64,000 nucleotides of DNA from Asterias amurensis (lineage: Eukaryota > Echinodermata > Asteroidea > Forcipulatida > Asteriidae), in contig NC_092653.1 of NCBI RefSeq assembly GCF_032118995.1, positions 21,409,202 to 21,473,201 on the forward strand. Reading direction: 5' to 3'. Position numbers and translations under genes: made by a program. Every line of letters starts with the position of its first letter. Position 1 is the stretch's first letter. The notes under the pieces are model-generated. The model was not told the DNA's origin. It ran no database searches and saw nothing but the letters and a program-made list of their open reading frames with translations. This document shows positions 13,401-23,500 of this stretch, one piece after another.

Positions 13401-16400
13401 ATTGACCTCCGTTATCATTACTTAAACACACGGTGACCAATGAACAGGACAATAAACCGGATGTTAGAGGAATGGGGTCGCGACGCTTTGACCTCTTAAA
13501 ATCAAATGAAAGATAAAGTGATCGGGTTTAACTCGGTGCTGGCTTGAATGCGATTGGAACAACTTTTTAGGACCACCTCGAAAGTTAAACCAGTTCTGGT
13601 CTTAGTACGCTGTCTGACCATACCCTGTGAAATTGGGCCCAGAGTTGACAAACTGTACGTAGACAAAAGAGTGACAACAATTAAAAAGGAAATGGGGGAG
13701 GAAGATGGTGGCAAATAACAAGGAAGTACTGAACACAGAACAGAAGGATTAAGGGCTATTGTATGCACAAGTTATTCCGTCATCCTGTCAGTGCAAAAGT
13801 GTTGTTCTTCCTAAAATAGCACAATACGAACGAGTAGGACAAAAAGAACTTTCATTTGTATCTCTGTATAGCACACCAGGCACAAATCTTACACTGGGCC
13901 ACAGGCCCAAGGCCAGTGGTTTTAGCATCAGGCCACAGTAAACTTAGACTGGAAAAGTCCCGCGGTCTTGTGTTTCACAATTGAATTTCAAAACATGTAC
14001 ATGTTGCAAAATTGTGATGTTTTTGCACAGATCTTTTAACAACATCATGTAACAAAAGCATACATACTGTGCAAACCATTGGAAAGATTTGAAAATGGAA
14101 AGCAATGTTCACAAGGTCTTAGTAGGAAACTTCCCTTGAATTTGTTTTGCCCAAAATGCAGTTCTTGAGGAATGAGTAAAGCAAATTGTTATGACTTGTA
14201 CACAGCTCTGAAATCCGAGGTTTGAAAACGGGGGTTTCAACCACTTTTTTTTTTTTTTACTATTACATATTTTATGTACAAATGTATGCAACAGTGTTGA
14301 GCCACACAAAGTGGGCAGATACTGGTTTTTGACAATTACCAACCATAGTATGTATGTAGTTCACATTATTGAACCCTCTCACTACTGAATTGTTTAGGTA
14401 CAACCACTGGTGATCGCATTGTTTGATCACTGAAACGTGAATCACTCTTGTACGACGCTTTTGTTTTAAGATCAATACTATAGGCCTATAGTACTAAAAA
14501 ATCCTATCACCTTGAAATATTGTTTTACAGATCAGGTGTCTTACTTATTGAATTCCCTTTCACCCGTTTGAACAATGATCATTGAGATCAACCAACAAAT
14601 GGCAAAGTTTGATCTGTAAACTCAAACACTCTTTTGTACACAAACATATGGTGCTGTCTGTATTCTGTAGATGTTTTGCAATTTGGATCTTTTTCTTGAA
14701 ACCAATTTTTTGGTGTGTTCGTTTAGCTTCCCTGGGTTGACCCTGGTGTGTGGCGTTTTTCCAGGACGAACGTGTGCAGATAATTACCCACGTTCGTCCT
14801 GGGAAAAAAAACACCACACACCGGGGTCGACCCAGGGAAGCTAAACGAACGCACCCATTAAAGGGTCTGGGTACTTTTGAGTTTGCTAAACATGAGGAAA
14901 TTATATTTTGGAAATATTTGCATTCGGATAATTTAGTTTTACCCTCCACCCAAATGAGATGGCCGAGTGCTCTACATTTGTAGTTCATCAAACCCAAACT
15001 CTTGTTTTGTTAGCAGTAGAGTCTGGGTTGGATACCCGGTCATGACACTTGTGCCCTTGAGCAAGGCGCTTTGCACCATAATTGCTTCATAAAAGGTTGG
15101 GAAGTTACAGCACACATTCTGCTCTACCAGCCAGGCTCCTAGGGGATGATGCCCATGCCTACATCCTTATGGACTGTGAAGCGGGTAACCCTGTTTAGCC
15201 CTAGTGGTTGGTGGCAACGTGCCCCCAGGGCCCAATTTCATGGCTTTGCTTACCGTAAGCACAGAATCTGCAATAACAGAAGCAGGGAATTCCGTGCTTA
15301 TGGCAAGCGTACATGTAATTCACGGGTTAGCAGCGAATTTTGGCTTCTGCGCGTGCGTACTCCGCGTTACTAGGGATTCTTCGCTTACAAGGCTAGCGCA
15401 GAAATTCAGCGCTTACACGTAAGCGGGGAATTGTGATCGTAAGCGCAGAATTCCGCGGTAAGCAGAGCCATGAAATTGGGCCCTGGTGGCAGTTGATTTG
15501 GGTCGATAGCCCAAATCAGTTAATGTATATAAAAAATAGTTCTACATGGAACTTCATAATCGGTAGGGCCTAAGCTTTCTGACTCAAATAAAACAATAAT
15601 TGTTGTCCCTACCAACCCTGTGTTTCAAATAGACCAGCCATTGATTTCACCAATCTCTTCCTTACTTAGGATTAATCTTAGGACTTACTTAGGACGAGTT
15701 CAGTTCCCTATCCGAAGACGTTGGACACATTGAATCCATCCTAAGTTAGGACGGGTTACTTGTCCTAACTCAAGATAGGATTAATCCTAGCCTTTCGTGA
15801 AATCTGCTGATACTTTTTCAAGTTAAAAATCTCACCATTTCCATGTAGGCAAGTAGGGATTCCTTGTTATTGCTCCATTCTGTAGGGAGGTTCCTTGCTG
15901 GGGGATACTTGCAACATGACAACTCAATAGTGATCTCAAAGCAGTTACTATGCAGATAGTTGTAGTCTTGCATACCGCCTAAAAAATATGGGGACAAAAT
16001 TTATCAATAAGGGGTGCTTCATAGAGTCTGTAAGCACAAAAATTTGCTTAGCACAGAAAATAAAACTAAGCAAAAACAAGTTACCAGACAACATTCTATT
16101 ATAAAACATTGTTTTCACTAGTGCCCCCTCGTTTTTTTGCCTATGATACAAGTATTAACTGCAACAAAAAGTTGTTAACAATTGTTTCTGCTAAACAGTT
16201 TACATGGTTTATGAAATGGGGACCTACACGTACTTACTGTCTGCAATCAAGAAATACAGAAGATAATTATCCAATCAGACGATATTGTAATTATTGGAAA
16301 TTTTAATCACCGAATCCATAGCTGATGAGAGTCACACATTCAACAAACAATGTCAATGATATTTTCATTTCAGAAGGTTAGTTTATTTGCCTCTGTACAG

Positions 16401-18391
16401 TTTGCATTTATGTCACTTCTACAGGGTTGTATCACAACAGTTAGTTTGAAACACTAAGAAAACATGTCCTTATTGGTTGACTGGCGGCCAAGATAGCCAA
16501 TTTATGAGAACATGGAATGCCCAAATTCGTTTCATAAGGCCTATACTTACTATTGGAAAAGTTTCCGTATGGCGCCACCACTTTTTCATTTGATATGAAA
16601 TAATATAGTATCCAACTTACCTTCTTGAGATCATCCCTTTTTGTAAAAATGAGTGAAAAATTGGTGGCGCCATACGGAAAGTTATCCGCTGGATTTGATT
16701 TGTCTTATTTAATATGGGTCGCACTAAATACTGACAACTCACGACAACAATTTTTAAATGCACTTCAACAAAACATTTGAACATAAGTCAACCAGTAAAT
16801 ATATGCACAACCGTCATACGCACCCATATCACCCAAATGTATTTTTAAGTGTACAAAAAGTGTTTTTTACCCCGAATTTAGTAACGAACGGAAATATCCG
16901 CCATGTTGTCTTTCGACGTACTTGGACGATTCCATTAAACCGCAGGGGTGATACAATATGCAAGATGATTATTTACCATTTTATGTGCCTCTCATAGTCC
17001 CCATAGAGTTTTAAAAAATATTATATTTAAATCTTCCCTTTTATTGAATTTCAGAGTGTCGGCTTAGTTACTAACAAGAAAGAAAAACAAACAGCAGCTA
17101 AAACCCCCCCCAAAAATACAACTCATCCCTCAGAAATTACCCATGCCCCCTGTGGTGTAATAGAATCGTCCAAGTACGTCGAAAGACAACATGGCGAATA
17201 TTTCTGTTTGCTACTAAATTCGGGGGTAAAAAACACCTTTTTTACAGTTAAAAGAACAAAATTTTCAAAAGTTTAAAAGTGATTTAGATGCATATGACTC
17301 TTGTGCATATATTTATCGGTTGACTTATGTTCAAATGTTTTGTTGAAGTGCATTTAAAAATTGTTGTCGTGAGTTGTCGTGAGTTGTCGTGAGGGGTCGT
17401 GAGTTGTCGATATTTAGTGCGACTGTGTAATATTGATATCTGGGGCCCTCGTACGACCCGTAATGAAAAAAAAGGAGTACACAGCCCTCCAATAACAGGA
17501 TCTATGTTTCCTCGGTCTTCTTATGAGAAGAAACTTACCAGGCACATCGTACCAATGAGCTCCGTTGGTGATCCCACCAGGGAAGTGTTCCCCTTGATAA
17601 CATTCCTCATGACCCACCATCGTCAGATGATTATTGGCATACGTCTTGGATAACATAACAAAGACACTGTCATCTGGTGTTCTACTGTAGAATCCAGTCC
17701 CTGCATGGTTTTTTGAATCGTCGAAGGGATAACTCGCAACGACACTTCCCCCGTGTAGATTTGCCGACAAAACAAATGGATTTTCCTCAATCCATTTAAT
17801 CAATGCTTGCGTTTCGGGTTGACGTCGGGGGTTCACAGAACGATACTGATCAGGAAAGTTTCTGTTTAAATCCACATTATTTGCATTATTTCGTCCCAAT
17901 GTTGTCGATTTGCAATCTCCTTCGTGACCATTTTCAAAACCATCTGGGTTCATGCTCGGCATAATGAAAATATTTGTATTATTAATAAGATTTGTGATGC
18001 GTTCATCTTTTCCATAACTCTCACACAGATATTGAATCAAATAGATGAGAATTTCCCTGCCTACTGCCTCATTTCCATGCATATTGCCCACATACTTGAA
18101 CCACGGCTCGCCTTGCTCTGTCTCATGGGGCCGGTCGGTGATTTGCAGTGCCCACAGCTCTCGTTCATCTACGCTTTTTCCAACGCTGTGGAGTAACGTA
18201 ATTTCGGGATAGTCTCTGGCATATTGATGCATAAAATTCGTCAATTGACTATAGTCATGATATGCCGGTGTACCTGTTGTGTGGCTTGTTCCTTCAGTAG
18301 ACAGACTATGTCCTTCAAGATAGAAAAATGATGATAAAAACACAAAAATTAGGAATAAAACGAGTCGAATGTTATTCTCTTGCAACGCCAT
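79..18391 (-). CDS. CPD: Carboxypeptidase D, 5' twelve exons (gene continues past the left edge)
   Basis: Metallocarboxypeptidase (M14, N/E subfamily) that removes C-terminal Arg/Lys in the secretory pathway. Coding exons from 5': 17539-18391, 15836-15978, 11439-11608, 10016-10134, 8795-8968, 7851-8042, 6003-6280, 4565-4667, 3657-3799, 2595-2761, 989-1431, 79-233. They join in phase into 980 codons, all with GT donors and AG acceptors. The start is the ATG at 18391, followed by a hydrophobic signal peptide ([17 protein letters not shown]). Domains I and II are each followed by a transthyretin-like beta domain; domain III begins in exon 11. The transmembrane segment and tail expected of CPD would lie outside the window. 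Introns are full of mobile elements. Ordinary CPE, CPN or CPZ have one catalytic domain, so CPD is the best assignment. The start ATG is my choice; an upstream in-frame GTG was ignored. Confidence 0.93.
511..972. mobile_element. Mariner-like palindromic MITE
   Basis: Both halves are inverted copies: AGTTGACCGAGATT at the left, AATCTCGGTCAACTT at the right, with end CAGGGCGAGTCG and a possible TA duplication. 16 bp from CPD exon 11. A second copy lies at about 28115-28545. Confidence 0.6.
1772..1905 (-). mobile_element. Old tRNA-headed SINE fragment
   Basis: Minus strand carries GGGTTTGAGTCTCGG (B-box region) and CACTTGTGCCCTTGACCAAGG, related to the A2 and 14958 copies. Confidence 0.5.
2199..2574 (-). 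mobile_element. SINE A2, tRNA-Leu head with LINE-like tail
   Basis: Read on the minus strand: GTGTCGTGGCCGAGCGGTTA head, B-box region GGGTTTGAATCCCCC, a different body from SINE A (GGAACACC...GCTGTGGCTGCTAAATGCG), and a tail GGCGCTATACAAGACTCTGATATT. Truncated relative at 30011-30210 (minus). Confidence 0.65.
2940..3085. repeat. Dispersed repeat shared with 61460-61545
   Basis: CACGTGCCAGGTGCTAT, CCAAGCGCACACGAGTAAT and TGCGCATGACAAG recur in reverse at 61460-61545. Family unknown. Confidence 0.55.
3214..3365. repeat. Short fold-back with CTAGTCGATAT arms
   Basis: GGGTGACTAGTCGATATGAG mirrors CTAATATCGACTAGTCACCC; outer arms AACAAATATATCATGG / CCATGTTATATTTGTTT. Confidence 0.7.
3899..4254. 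mobile_element. AATAAGCC-ended long-TIR MITE
   Basis: Left AATAAGCCATTTGGGTGTAAG mirrors right CACACAAATGGCTTATT; the inverted arms reach inward about 180 bp (ACTATAGAGACAGTTGCTA / TAGCAACTGTCTCTATAGT). Confidence 0.75.
4303..4435 (+). mobile_element. LINE reverse-transcriptase C-terminal remnant
   Basis: Translated with one internal stop, the stretch reads [32 protein letters not shown] and RLRNTK. This is the ETW-L-K-DE...FE--CLR-I-GVTRRDR-RN signature downstream of the RT domain in many non-LTR elements. Short, old fragment in a CPD intron. Confidence 0.6.
4721..5094 (+). mobile_element. TTAA MITE family 1
   Basis: Flanked by TTAA. Inverted ends AGGCAGTGGACACTATTGG and CCAATAGTGTCCAGTGTC. 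The centre holds a palindrome GAGACCTCAGATT...AATTTGAGGTCTC. About 49 bp from CPD exon 8. Confidence 0.85.
5262..5660 (+). mobile_element. SINE B, two copies in tandem
   Basis: tRNA-like head (GTAAGACACTGCTCTAGAATT, B box GGATTTGAATCCCACC and GGGTCGAATTCTACC), then CCTGTGATATTTTT, ACTGAGTATACAGTGC and CATCGGTGTATGGGTAAAAACC. The first copy is 5' truncated; the second (from about 5466) has the full head GGGCAATCTCAACAGTCTCG. Confidence 0.7.
5817..5945 (+). repeat. Repeat with hammerhead-like core and histone-type stem-loop
   Basis: AAGAAGA, a seven-base stem CGATCAG/CTGATCG around AGCATA, then GAATC; downstream CAACGGCTCTTTTTGGAACC and ACCCCAACTC. Related to 10883-10943 and 29043-29118 (minus) and 62949-63035. 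Confidence 0.5.
6396..6538. repeat. Short fold-back with GGGGTCCATG arms
   Basis: CTGTGAAGGGGTCCATGGC mirrors CATGGACCCCAATCACAG; inner arms GGGGGTAAATGG / CCATTTACCCC. Confidence 0.7.
7027..7809. mobile_element. Mutator-like non-autonomous element
   Basis: 783 bp with inverted ends GGGTTGTTCTAAAACCCCCT and AGGGGGTTTTAGAACAACCC, flanked on both sides by GAAATAACA (7018-7026 and 7810-7818). Nine-base duplications are typical of Mutator/MULE elements. No transposase frame. Inner sequence has a second inverted pair around the CAATTTTG...CAAAATTG arms. 33 bp from CPD exon 6. Confidence 0.82.
9495..9780 (+). mobile_element. CR1/L2-like LINE 3' end
   Basis: The frame ending at 9695 reads [20 protein letters not shown], then LPATLR and FKKKLKTYL, the typical C-terminal end of CR1/L2-type reverse transcriptase polyproteins (AP-x-(L/I)WN-x-LP...FK..LK). 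It is followed by GGCGCCTTGA and a tail of ATT repeats. It lies antisense in a CPD intron. Confidence 0.7.
10168..10452. mobile_element. SINE B with an inverted partial copy
   Basis: 10168-10345 is a reverse copy (GGGATTCGAACCCACGACC, ACCAACTAGACTACCGAG). 10368-10452 is a forward tail (AAGTACTGAGTATACAGTGC...CATCGGTGTATGGG), so the two make an inverted pair in a CPD intron. Confidence 0.65.
10526..10780. mobile_element. GCTTCCCTGGGT fold-back MITE
   Basis: GTGGGTACGTTCTATTAGC / GCTAAATGAACGCACCCAC ends, with the CTTCCCTGGGTCAA and TTGACCCAGGGAAG arms. Interior GC-rich. Confidence 0.72.
13155..13625. mobile_element. Probable MITE with imperfect inverted ends
   Basis: GTTCAGACACAGTACTAA at the left, TTAGTACGCTGTCTGACC at the right, with GTTTAACTC/GAGTT motifs inside. 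In a CPD intron. Confidence 0.5.
14712..14858. mobile_element. GCTTCCCTGGGT fold-back MITE
   Basis: Short, strongly palindromic copy, with arms continuing through GGTGTGTGG and CCAGGACGAACGTG. A one-sided relic is at 25258-25358. Confidence 0.75.
14958..15227 (+). mobile_element. Old SINE related to SINE A
   Basis: A diverged tRNA head (ATGGCCGAGTGC...GGTTGGATACCCGGTCATGACAC) followed by a body recognisable at GGCTCCTAGGGGATGATGCC and GGGTAACCCTG. A fold-back MITE begins at 15228. Confidence 0.6.
15228..15483. mobile_element. GGGCCCAATTTCATG fold-back MITE
   Basis: Starts GGGCCCAATTTCATGGCT and ends AGAGCCATGAAATTGGGCCC, with inner TAAGC-rich inverted blocks. Inserted beside or into an old SINE. 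Confidence 0.8.
15642..15806. mobile_element. GATTTCACG fold-back MITE
   Basis: TTAGGATTAATC and GGATTAATCCTAG arms with TTAGGACG motifs. Ends 30 bp from CPD exon 2. A second copy is at 51398-51567. Confidence 0.65.
16555..16687. mobile_element. GGCGCCATACGG fold-back MITE
   Basis: About 130 bp, ends GGAAAAGTTTCCGTATGGCG / CGCCATACGGAAAGTTATCC; the arms continue as CCACCACTTTTTCA. In CPD intron 1. Confidence 0.78.
16718..17423. mobile_element. 706-bp element with ~230-bp inverted arms
   Basis: GTCGCACTAAATA at the left mirrors TATTTAGTGCGAC at the right; the arms share ATTCCATT/TAGAATCGTCCAAGTACGTC and CGAAAGACAACATGGCG. The right arm has a 10-bp tandem (TTGTCGTGAG, four copies plus a part, 17364-17409) present about once in the left arm. 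No transposase. Confidence 0.75.
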
Positions 18392-20582
18392 TTCTGCTGT
18401 TGTTGTTCGCACAGTGCACGAACTTCCGCGTCAGCAGCAGAACGCCCTCATCGTTTATTGGTGGACAGGTGACGACCAAAACTGACCACCAGCAGCAGAC
18501 ACAATCGACTTTTGTTGCAGCAAAAGAGTTTTTAATTAAATGACATTACTTTTTTTGTCTGAATTTTGCAAACGTACCACCGCAAAATATCGGCCCATAA
18601 TTCGGGAATATTCGTCTTGCTAGATAAAAAAAAATTAAAAGTTCCAATAACAGGATGGGAGTAGGTGTTACTAGTCACCAGGGAGACAGCCTAGCTGGCA
18701 CACCGGCCCATGAACCGGATACATTTTGGACCTGCTACTACTGGCTTTCGGGAGCTCGAGGTAGTGTAGGCGCATTACGTAGGCCATGCGCTACCCCTAT
18801 TATAATTTTGGTTCTAATTATTATTTCCAATCCAAACAGGGAGCTTTCAAAGGGACCCCAAACAAGCTATTTCCAGTAAAGATTTCCCTTAAGACATGTT
18901 TTTGGTTTTTTTTTTTTTTGGGGGGGGGGGTGAGAAAAATGGTTGTCGATGGTCTATGTGATTTTTTTTTGGAGAAATTATAAGGCCTTGTGCCTTTTAG
19001 ATTCCAATACTGTTATTCCAGTAGGGGTTCAAGCTTTTCCCTCCCCAATAGTGCAAGTGTAAACTATCTTACTCAGTGGTTCTTTGGTCACGCCGCTCTA
19101 CACGGTTTGTTTTGAGTTTCCGGCTAGCTGCGTGTATATCCCACCCACTAATAATTGCAAAAAAAGTGAACTCATATAATACAAAAAACATCTTAGAACA
19201 AAACAATTGCCCTGACTCAAACACGATTTTGCGACCCACGTATAATCGTTAAAATAAAATGTTCTTTATTATAATGTTTTGATTTTGCTTTATTAGAGCA
19301 CAAGTCTGTTGTTTCTGAGTAGACCTAGTGGGTTCTGCGAAGCTTCAACCTCGTGTTGTGATGGATTTTTGAATGACATAATTTGGCGCCTTCTTCACTG
19401 GACGCTAAGTACACGTTAAACACATTGTCTAGTCACACGTCCGAGCTCCACCGAGCGTTGCCCGAATAAAAAATCGTTTTAAAAACTTTCTTCGGACACT
19501 TGTCTCTGAACTTTGACCATGGACTTATACTCCATGTTGACAGCTGAAGCTTTAAAACAAAACCTACGCAATTCGGAAAATGCACATAAAAAACGCAAAC
19601 AATAAAGTACATTGTTTTGTTTGTTGGTGGACGTGGTAGTAATGGACGTGGTGAATAGCCCAAACAATAACTCATTTTGAATTTTTATTATCTTTTTGTA
19701 TAAGAGCTTATAACTTTCTCGACTCTTCGCCATTTGATAGGCAAATCTAACTGTTCAGGTCATCGGCCTAGCGTCCTGGATGATAATTTGCAAGGTCAGT
19801 GCGCTTTAAAGGAACACGTTGCCTTGGATCGGACGAGTTGGTCAAAACAAAAGCGTTTGTAACCGTTTTTTATAAAATGCATATGGTTGGAAAGATGTTA
19901 TAAAAGTAGAATACAATGATCCACACAAGTTTGCCTCGAAATTGCGTGGTTTTCCTTCTACTGTGCGAACTAACATGGTCGGCCATTTATGGGAGTCAAA
20001 ATTTTGACCCCCATAAATGGCCGACGTGTTAGTCGACGAGGTAAAAGGAAAACCACGCAATTTCGAGGCATGTTTGTGTGGATCATTGTATTCTACTTTT
20101 ACAACATCTTTCTACCCATATGCATTTTATAAAAAACGGTTACAAACGCTTTTCAAAGACCAACTCGACCGATCCAAGGCAACGTGTTCCTTTAATTGTC
20201 TTAGGGACCTGAGTGCCACTGCGGGAAATCGTACACAAAGAAAGGGGGGGCGTGGGCACATGATGATTCCTAAGACGGTTCTGATAATAAGGGGGGGGGG
20301 GATTAACCCATGTGCAGAAAGGGCCCTTGCAAAAAACAAACTTTTTCACGTGTAACCTTACTTATTTTGACCGTTTCAGCCAGGGTTTCGGCAATTGTTG
20401 TGTGGCGTCTGCATGCGCACTCGTTCGTTTCCTTTTTGGGGGAAAAAAATTGCATAAAAATTTAGCGCTCTGGTTTTTACAACCACTTGAGGGCGCTATA
20501 CGGGGTAAACAAACGCAATCATCATCATCAGGTGCAGTGCGCACAGCAGCTGTCGTAAGTTTCTACTCGTCCACTGGCAATC
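18392..20582. other. Intergenic region between head-to-head CPD and CDIPT-like genes
   Basis: No coding exon seen. It holds a G-rich/T-rich low-complexity stretch (18908-18975) and a near-perfect TTAA fold-back MITE (19810-20191). Promoters for both genes must lie here, but no motif is decisive. GAGGGCGCTAT at 20488 is a motif repeated elsewhere in the window. Confidence 0.5.
19810..20191. mobile_element. TTAA MITE family 3, long fold-back
   Basis: The two halves are near-complete inverted repeats meeting at TTTTGACCCCCATAAATGG. Ends AGGAACACGTTGCCTTGGAT, TTAA flanks. It would fold into one hairpin of about 190 bp. Between CPD and the CDIPT-like gene. Confidence 0.88.
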
Positions 20583-23500
20583 ATGGCTGAAAATGTCTAT
20601 TTTTACGTCCCAAATATTATTGGTGAGTGTGAAACCTTGTTCAAAAATATGTCCTTGAACTATGTGTTTATAACATAAAGTAGTAATTGCCTTCAATCAT
20701 TCTTAGTTTGACGTATGCTGAGTTGTGAGAGAGATAGTTAGTTTAATTAAGGCTACACACTTGAATTTAACTCAATCGGTATGCATTTCTCGCCAATAAT
20801 ACTTGAGCTGCTACAACTTTTCTATTTAGGTAGAGGTAGAAAGCTCTGATAAGAGATTTGATGACTTGACTTGAGTTCTGAATGATTCTGTAGACATTTT
20901 TAGTGTGTGGTACTCGTTCGAACGAGTACGAGTGCTATTTATAAAGCAAAATTAAGTAAAGTTTTACTTTTAGGTCTAACTCATCTAAGCCCCTGACCCG
21001 GGGGCTAACTAAGCCCTACTTCTAGAAACTATAAGGCTCCCCGTGAGCCTTAAAATCGGCGTTGATAGTTGAAAGTTTTACGACCGTTAGCCACCAATAA
21101 CTGTAGACCCAGTAACTGGGGCGACTGTATTCCTTTTTTGAAATTTTGACATTTTCTGTCATACTCGTATACTGGGTCTACAATTACTGAAGCTTTCTTT
21201 GTACTACACGACCAAAACTTTCCCCAGACAAAAACCCACAAAAAACACACCAAATAAACAAACAGGAACAATTTTACTGGTCTATTAATGGCATATTGGT
21301 TCAGTCTTTCTTTCAGTAATTATATCTTTCCAAATACTGTAAGAGACTAGAATTCACTCCTCTACTTAACAACCAGCATTTCTAGCCCCACTAAGTTTCG
21401 GCGTACACTCATAGGTACGCAGACAATCGACTAGGAGTTCCTCCCTCCTGACGATAATTATATCAAGATCAAGAGTTCTCGTAGCATTTTTTATTTGTTT
21501 GTATCCACAGGTTATGGGAGGCTTCTACTTGTGTTGCTGTCATGGTTCTACTGGAGAAATCCTCCTTGGCTTATTGGTTTCTACATGACTTCACTCTTTC
21601 TTGATGGTGAAGAAATTGTAATATTTTGTATCATTGTTAATTGCATTGTTTTGTTTGTAAAACAAGTTTTGTACTCTTTTTGTTTGGTTGTTGTTTTTTT
21701 TTTTTTTTAAAGCACTTTGTATCACTTTTGTAAAAGGCACTATATAAAAAAGGTTATATTCATGTTTTGATCATTTTAGATTTAGGGCAAGTTGAAATGT
21801 TCAATCTAAAACAAACACATCGTACCTATGGCGATCGTGCCTTTTCAGTATCCAAAACTCGCAAAATCTGAAACTTTTATTTATAGCTGGCACCGACAAT
21901 GCAAGAACCCAGACCCTGCACCATAGTTTCTCAATTTAGTTTGGAGTCGGAAGAAACGGTTAAACCTAAACAGTTAAAAGTCACAAGTTTTGATTGACCG
22001 CTAAGGAAAACTAACCTAGATGCATTACCCTATCTTTTGCAAAACTAAAGGAGTACTGAGTAATATCTATCACACATTGTAGTATTAAACAGTATAAAAT
22101 CCAAAGGAATAACAAATAATTTGTTTATTTTCTTGTATAGCTATTAATGGTACAGTGGCAAGGAAACTGCATCAGACATCAGCATTTGGAGTTTGGGTGA
22201 GTTACACAGACAGTAAGTTAGGCAGTGTGGTCCCTCATTCCTTGTGTTGTTCATGAAACATTGGTTTTTTTTCCTATTTCTAGCTTGATCTGGTAGTTGA
22301 TAATGTTGGACGGGGAATGCTTTGGAGCCAAATTTACAAGGTGAGTGTTTTCTTTTTTTTTCTTAATACTGATAAATAAACCCTGACTTGGTGCACCTTA
22401 CAAAATTGTCAGTAATAAAAACCCAATCTAAGTGTATTGTTATTATTTGTAATTATTTCTGTAGTGGGGTTGTTTTGTTTCTGCGTTGGAATGGTGCGTT
22501 CTGGTTTGTACACACACAGCGGGGGCGCAATGGAAGTCCAACTACGGCCAAGCACCATGGTTGGTCAAAAACGTTATGTCAAATGGTGAGTATAGCCATG
22601 GAAAATCCGGTTTATTATACAAATATTAATGTGTATGAGTGCAAGTGTGAGAATATTTTCAGTGTGGTGAAAGATGGAAGGTTCCATTCAACTTGGTGAA
22701 AATGGAACATACCATCTTTCCCTGTATGGAAATATCCTCTCCATTCCATGAATGCAATACATTTGTTATTATTTTGTTTTATATAACACCCAGGTTGATC
22801 TTTGTCATTTTGAGGTAAAAAAAATGAACCAAAATCAAAAAGATTGTAGTGGCATCCACTTTGAGGCCATTTTGTACATTGGGAAAGGCTGGGCCCAATT
22901 TAATGGCTCTGATTACCATAAGCACAGAATCGGCGCTTGCGGAAGCAGGGAATTCTGCACTTATGTCAAGCGTGTTTCACAGGTTTGCAGGAAATCTGGC
23001 TTTAGCGTGCGAACTTTACGTTTCTAGGCATTCTACGCTTACACAGCTAACACAGAGTATGCAGGCCTAGTCGGTCAAGCGGAGAATGGTGATCGTAAGC
23101 TCAGAATTTGGCGGTAAGCAGGAGCCATGAACATTGGGCCCATTTGCAGGCCTAGCCGGTCAAGCGGTGATAATTATCAACGCTGTAGTGAGTGTCTTTA
23201 GAGAATAGACACTGATCACATGACCAACCGGCCTCTGCGTACATGCGTGTGGTGGTCTAGCAGGCAATCGGTCCTGATACTTCACATAGGCAACAAAGGC
23301 GATGTTTACAGTCATGTTCACCAAATTACTGGAGGATTGGAATGAATTTACTCTTCCAAAACCCAATATGTAAAAATTTAATTAAAATTCCTGAACTCTA
23401 AAGAGCTGCTTATGTTTTATTATTTTGTAGATTGTAAAACCCCAGTTGGACTGTACACAGCATGGAGCCTTCACCTGTTACCATTGTGGTTATATGCATA

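Larger units (their letters stand above)
11439..18391 (-). other. CPD domain I with its transthyretin-like domain
   Basis: Exons 1-3, about residues 40-389. Exon 1 carries [10 protein letters not shown] (zinc His and Glu), [13 protein letters not shown] (substrate-binding Asn/Arg) and the third zinc ligand in [18 protein letters not shown] supplies the Tyr, and [10 protein letters not shown] in exon 2 supplies the catalytic Glu. All catalytic positions expected of the CPN/E subfamily are present, so the domain should be active. Exon 3 (11439-11608) encodes VHRGVKGFV and [12 protein letters not shown], the usual beta-sandwich that follows the catalytic core. Confidence 0.88.
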
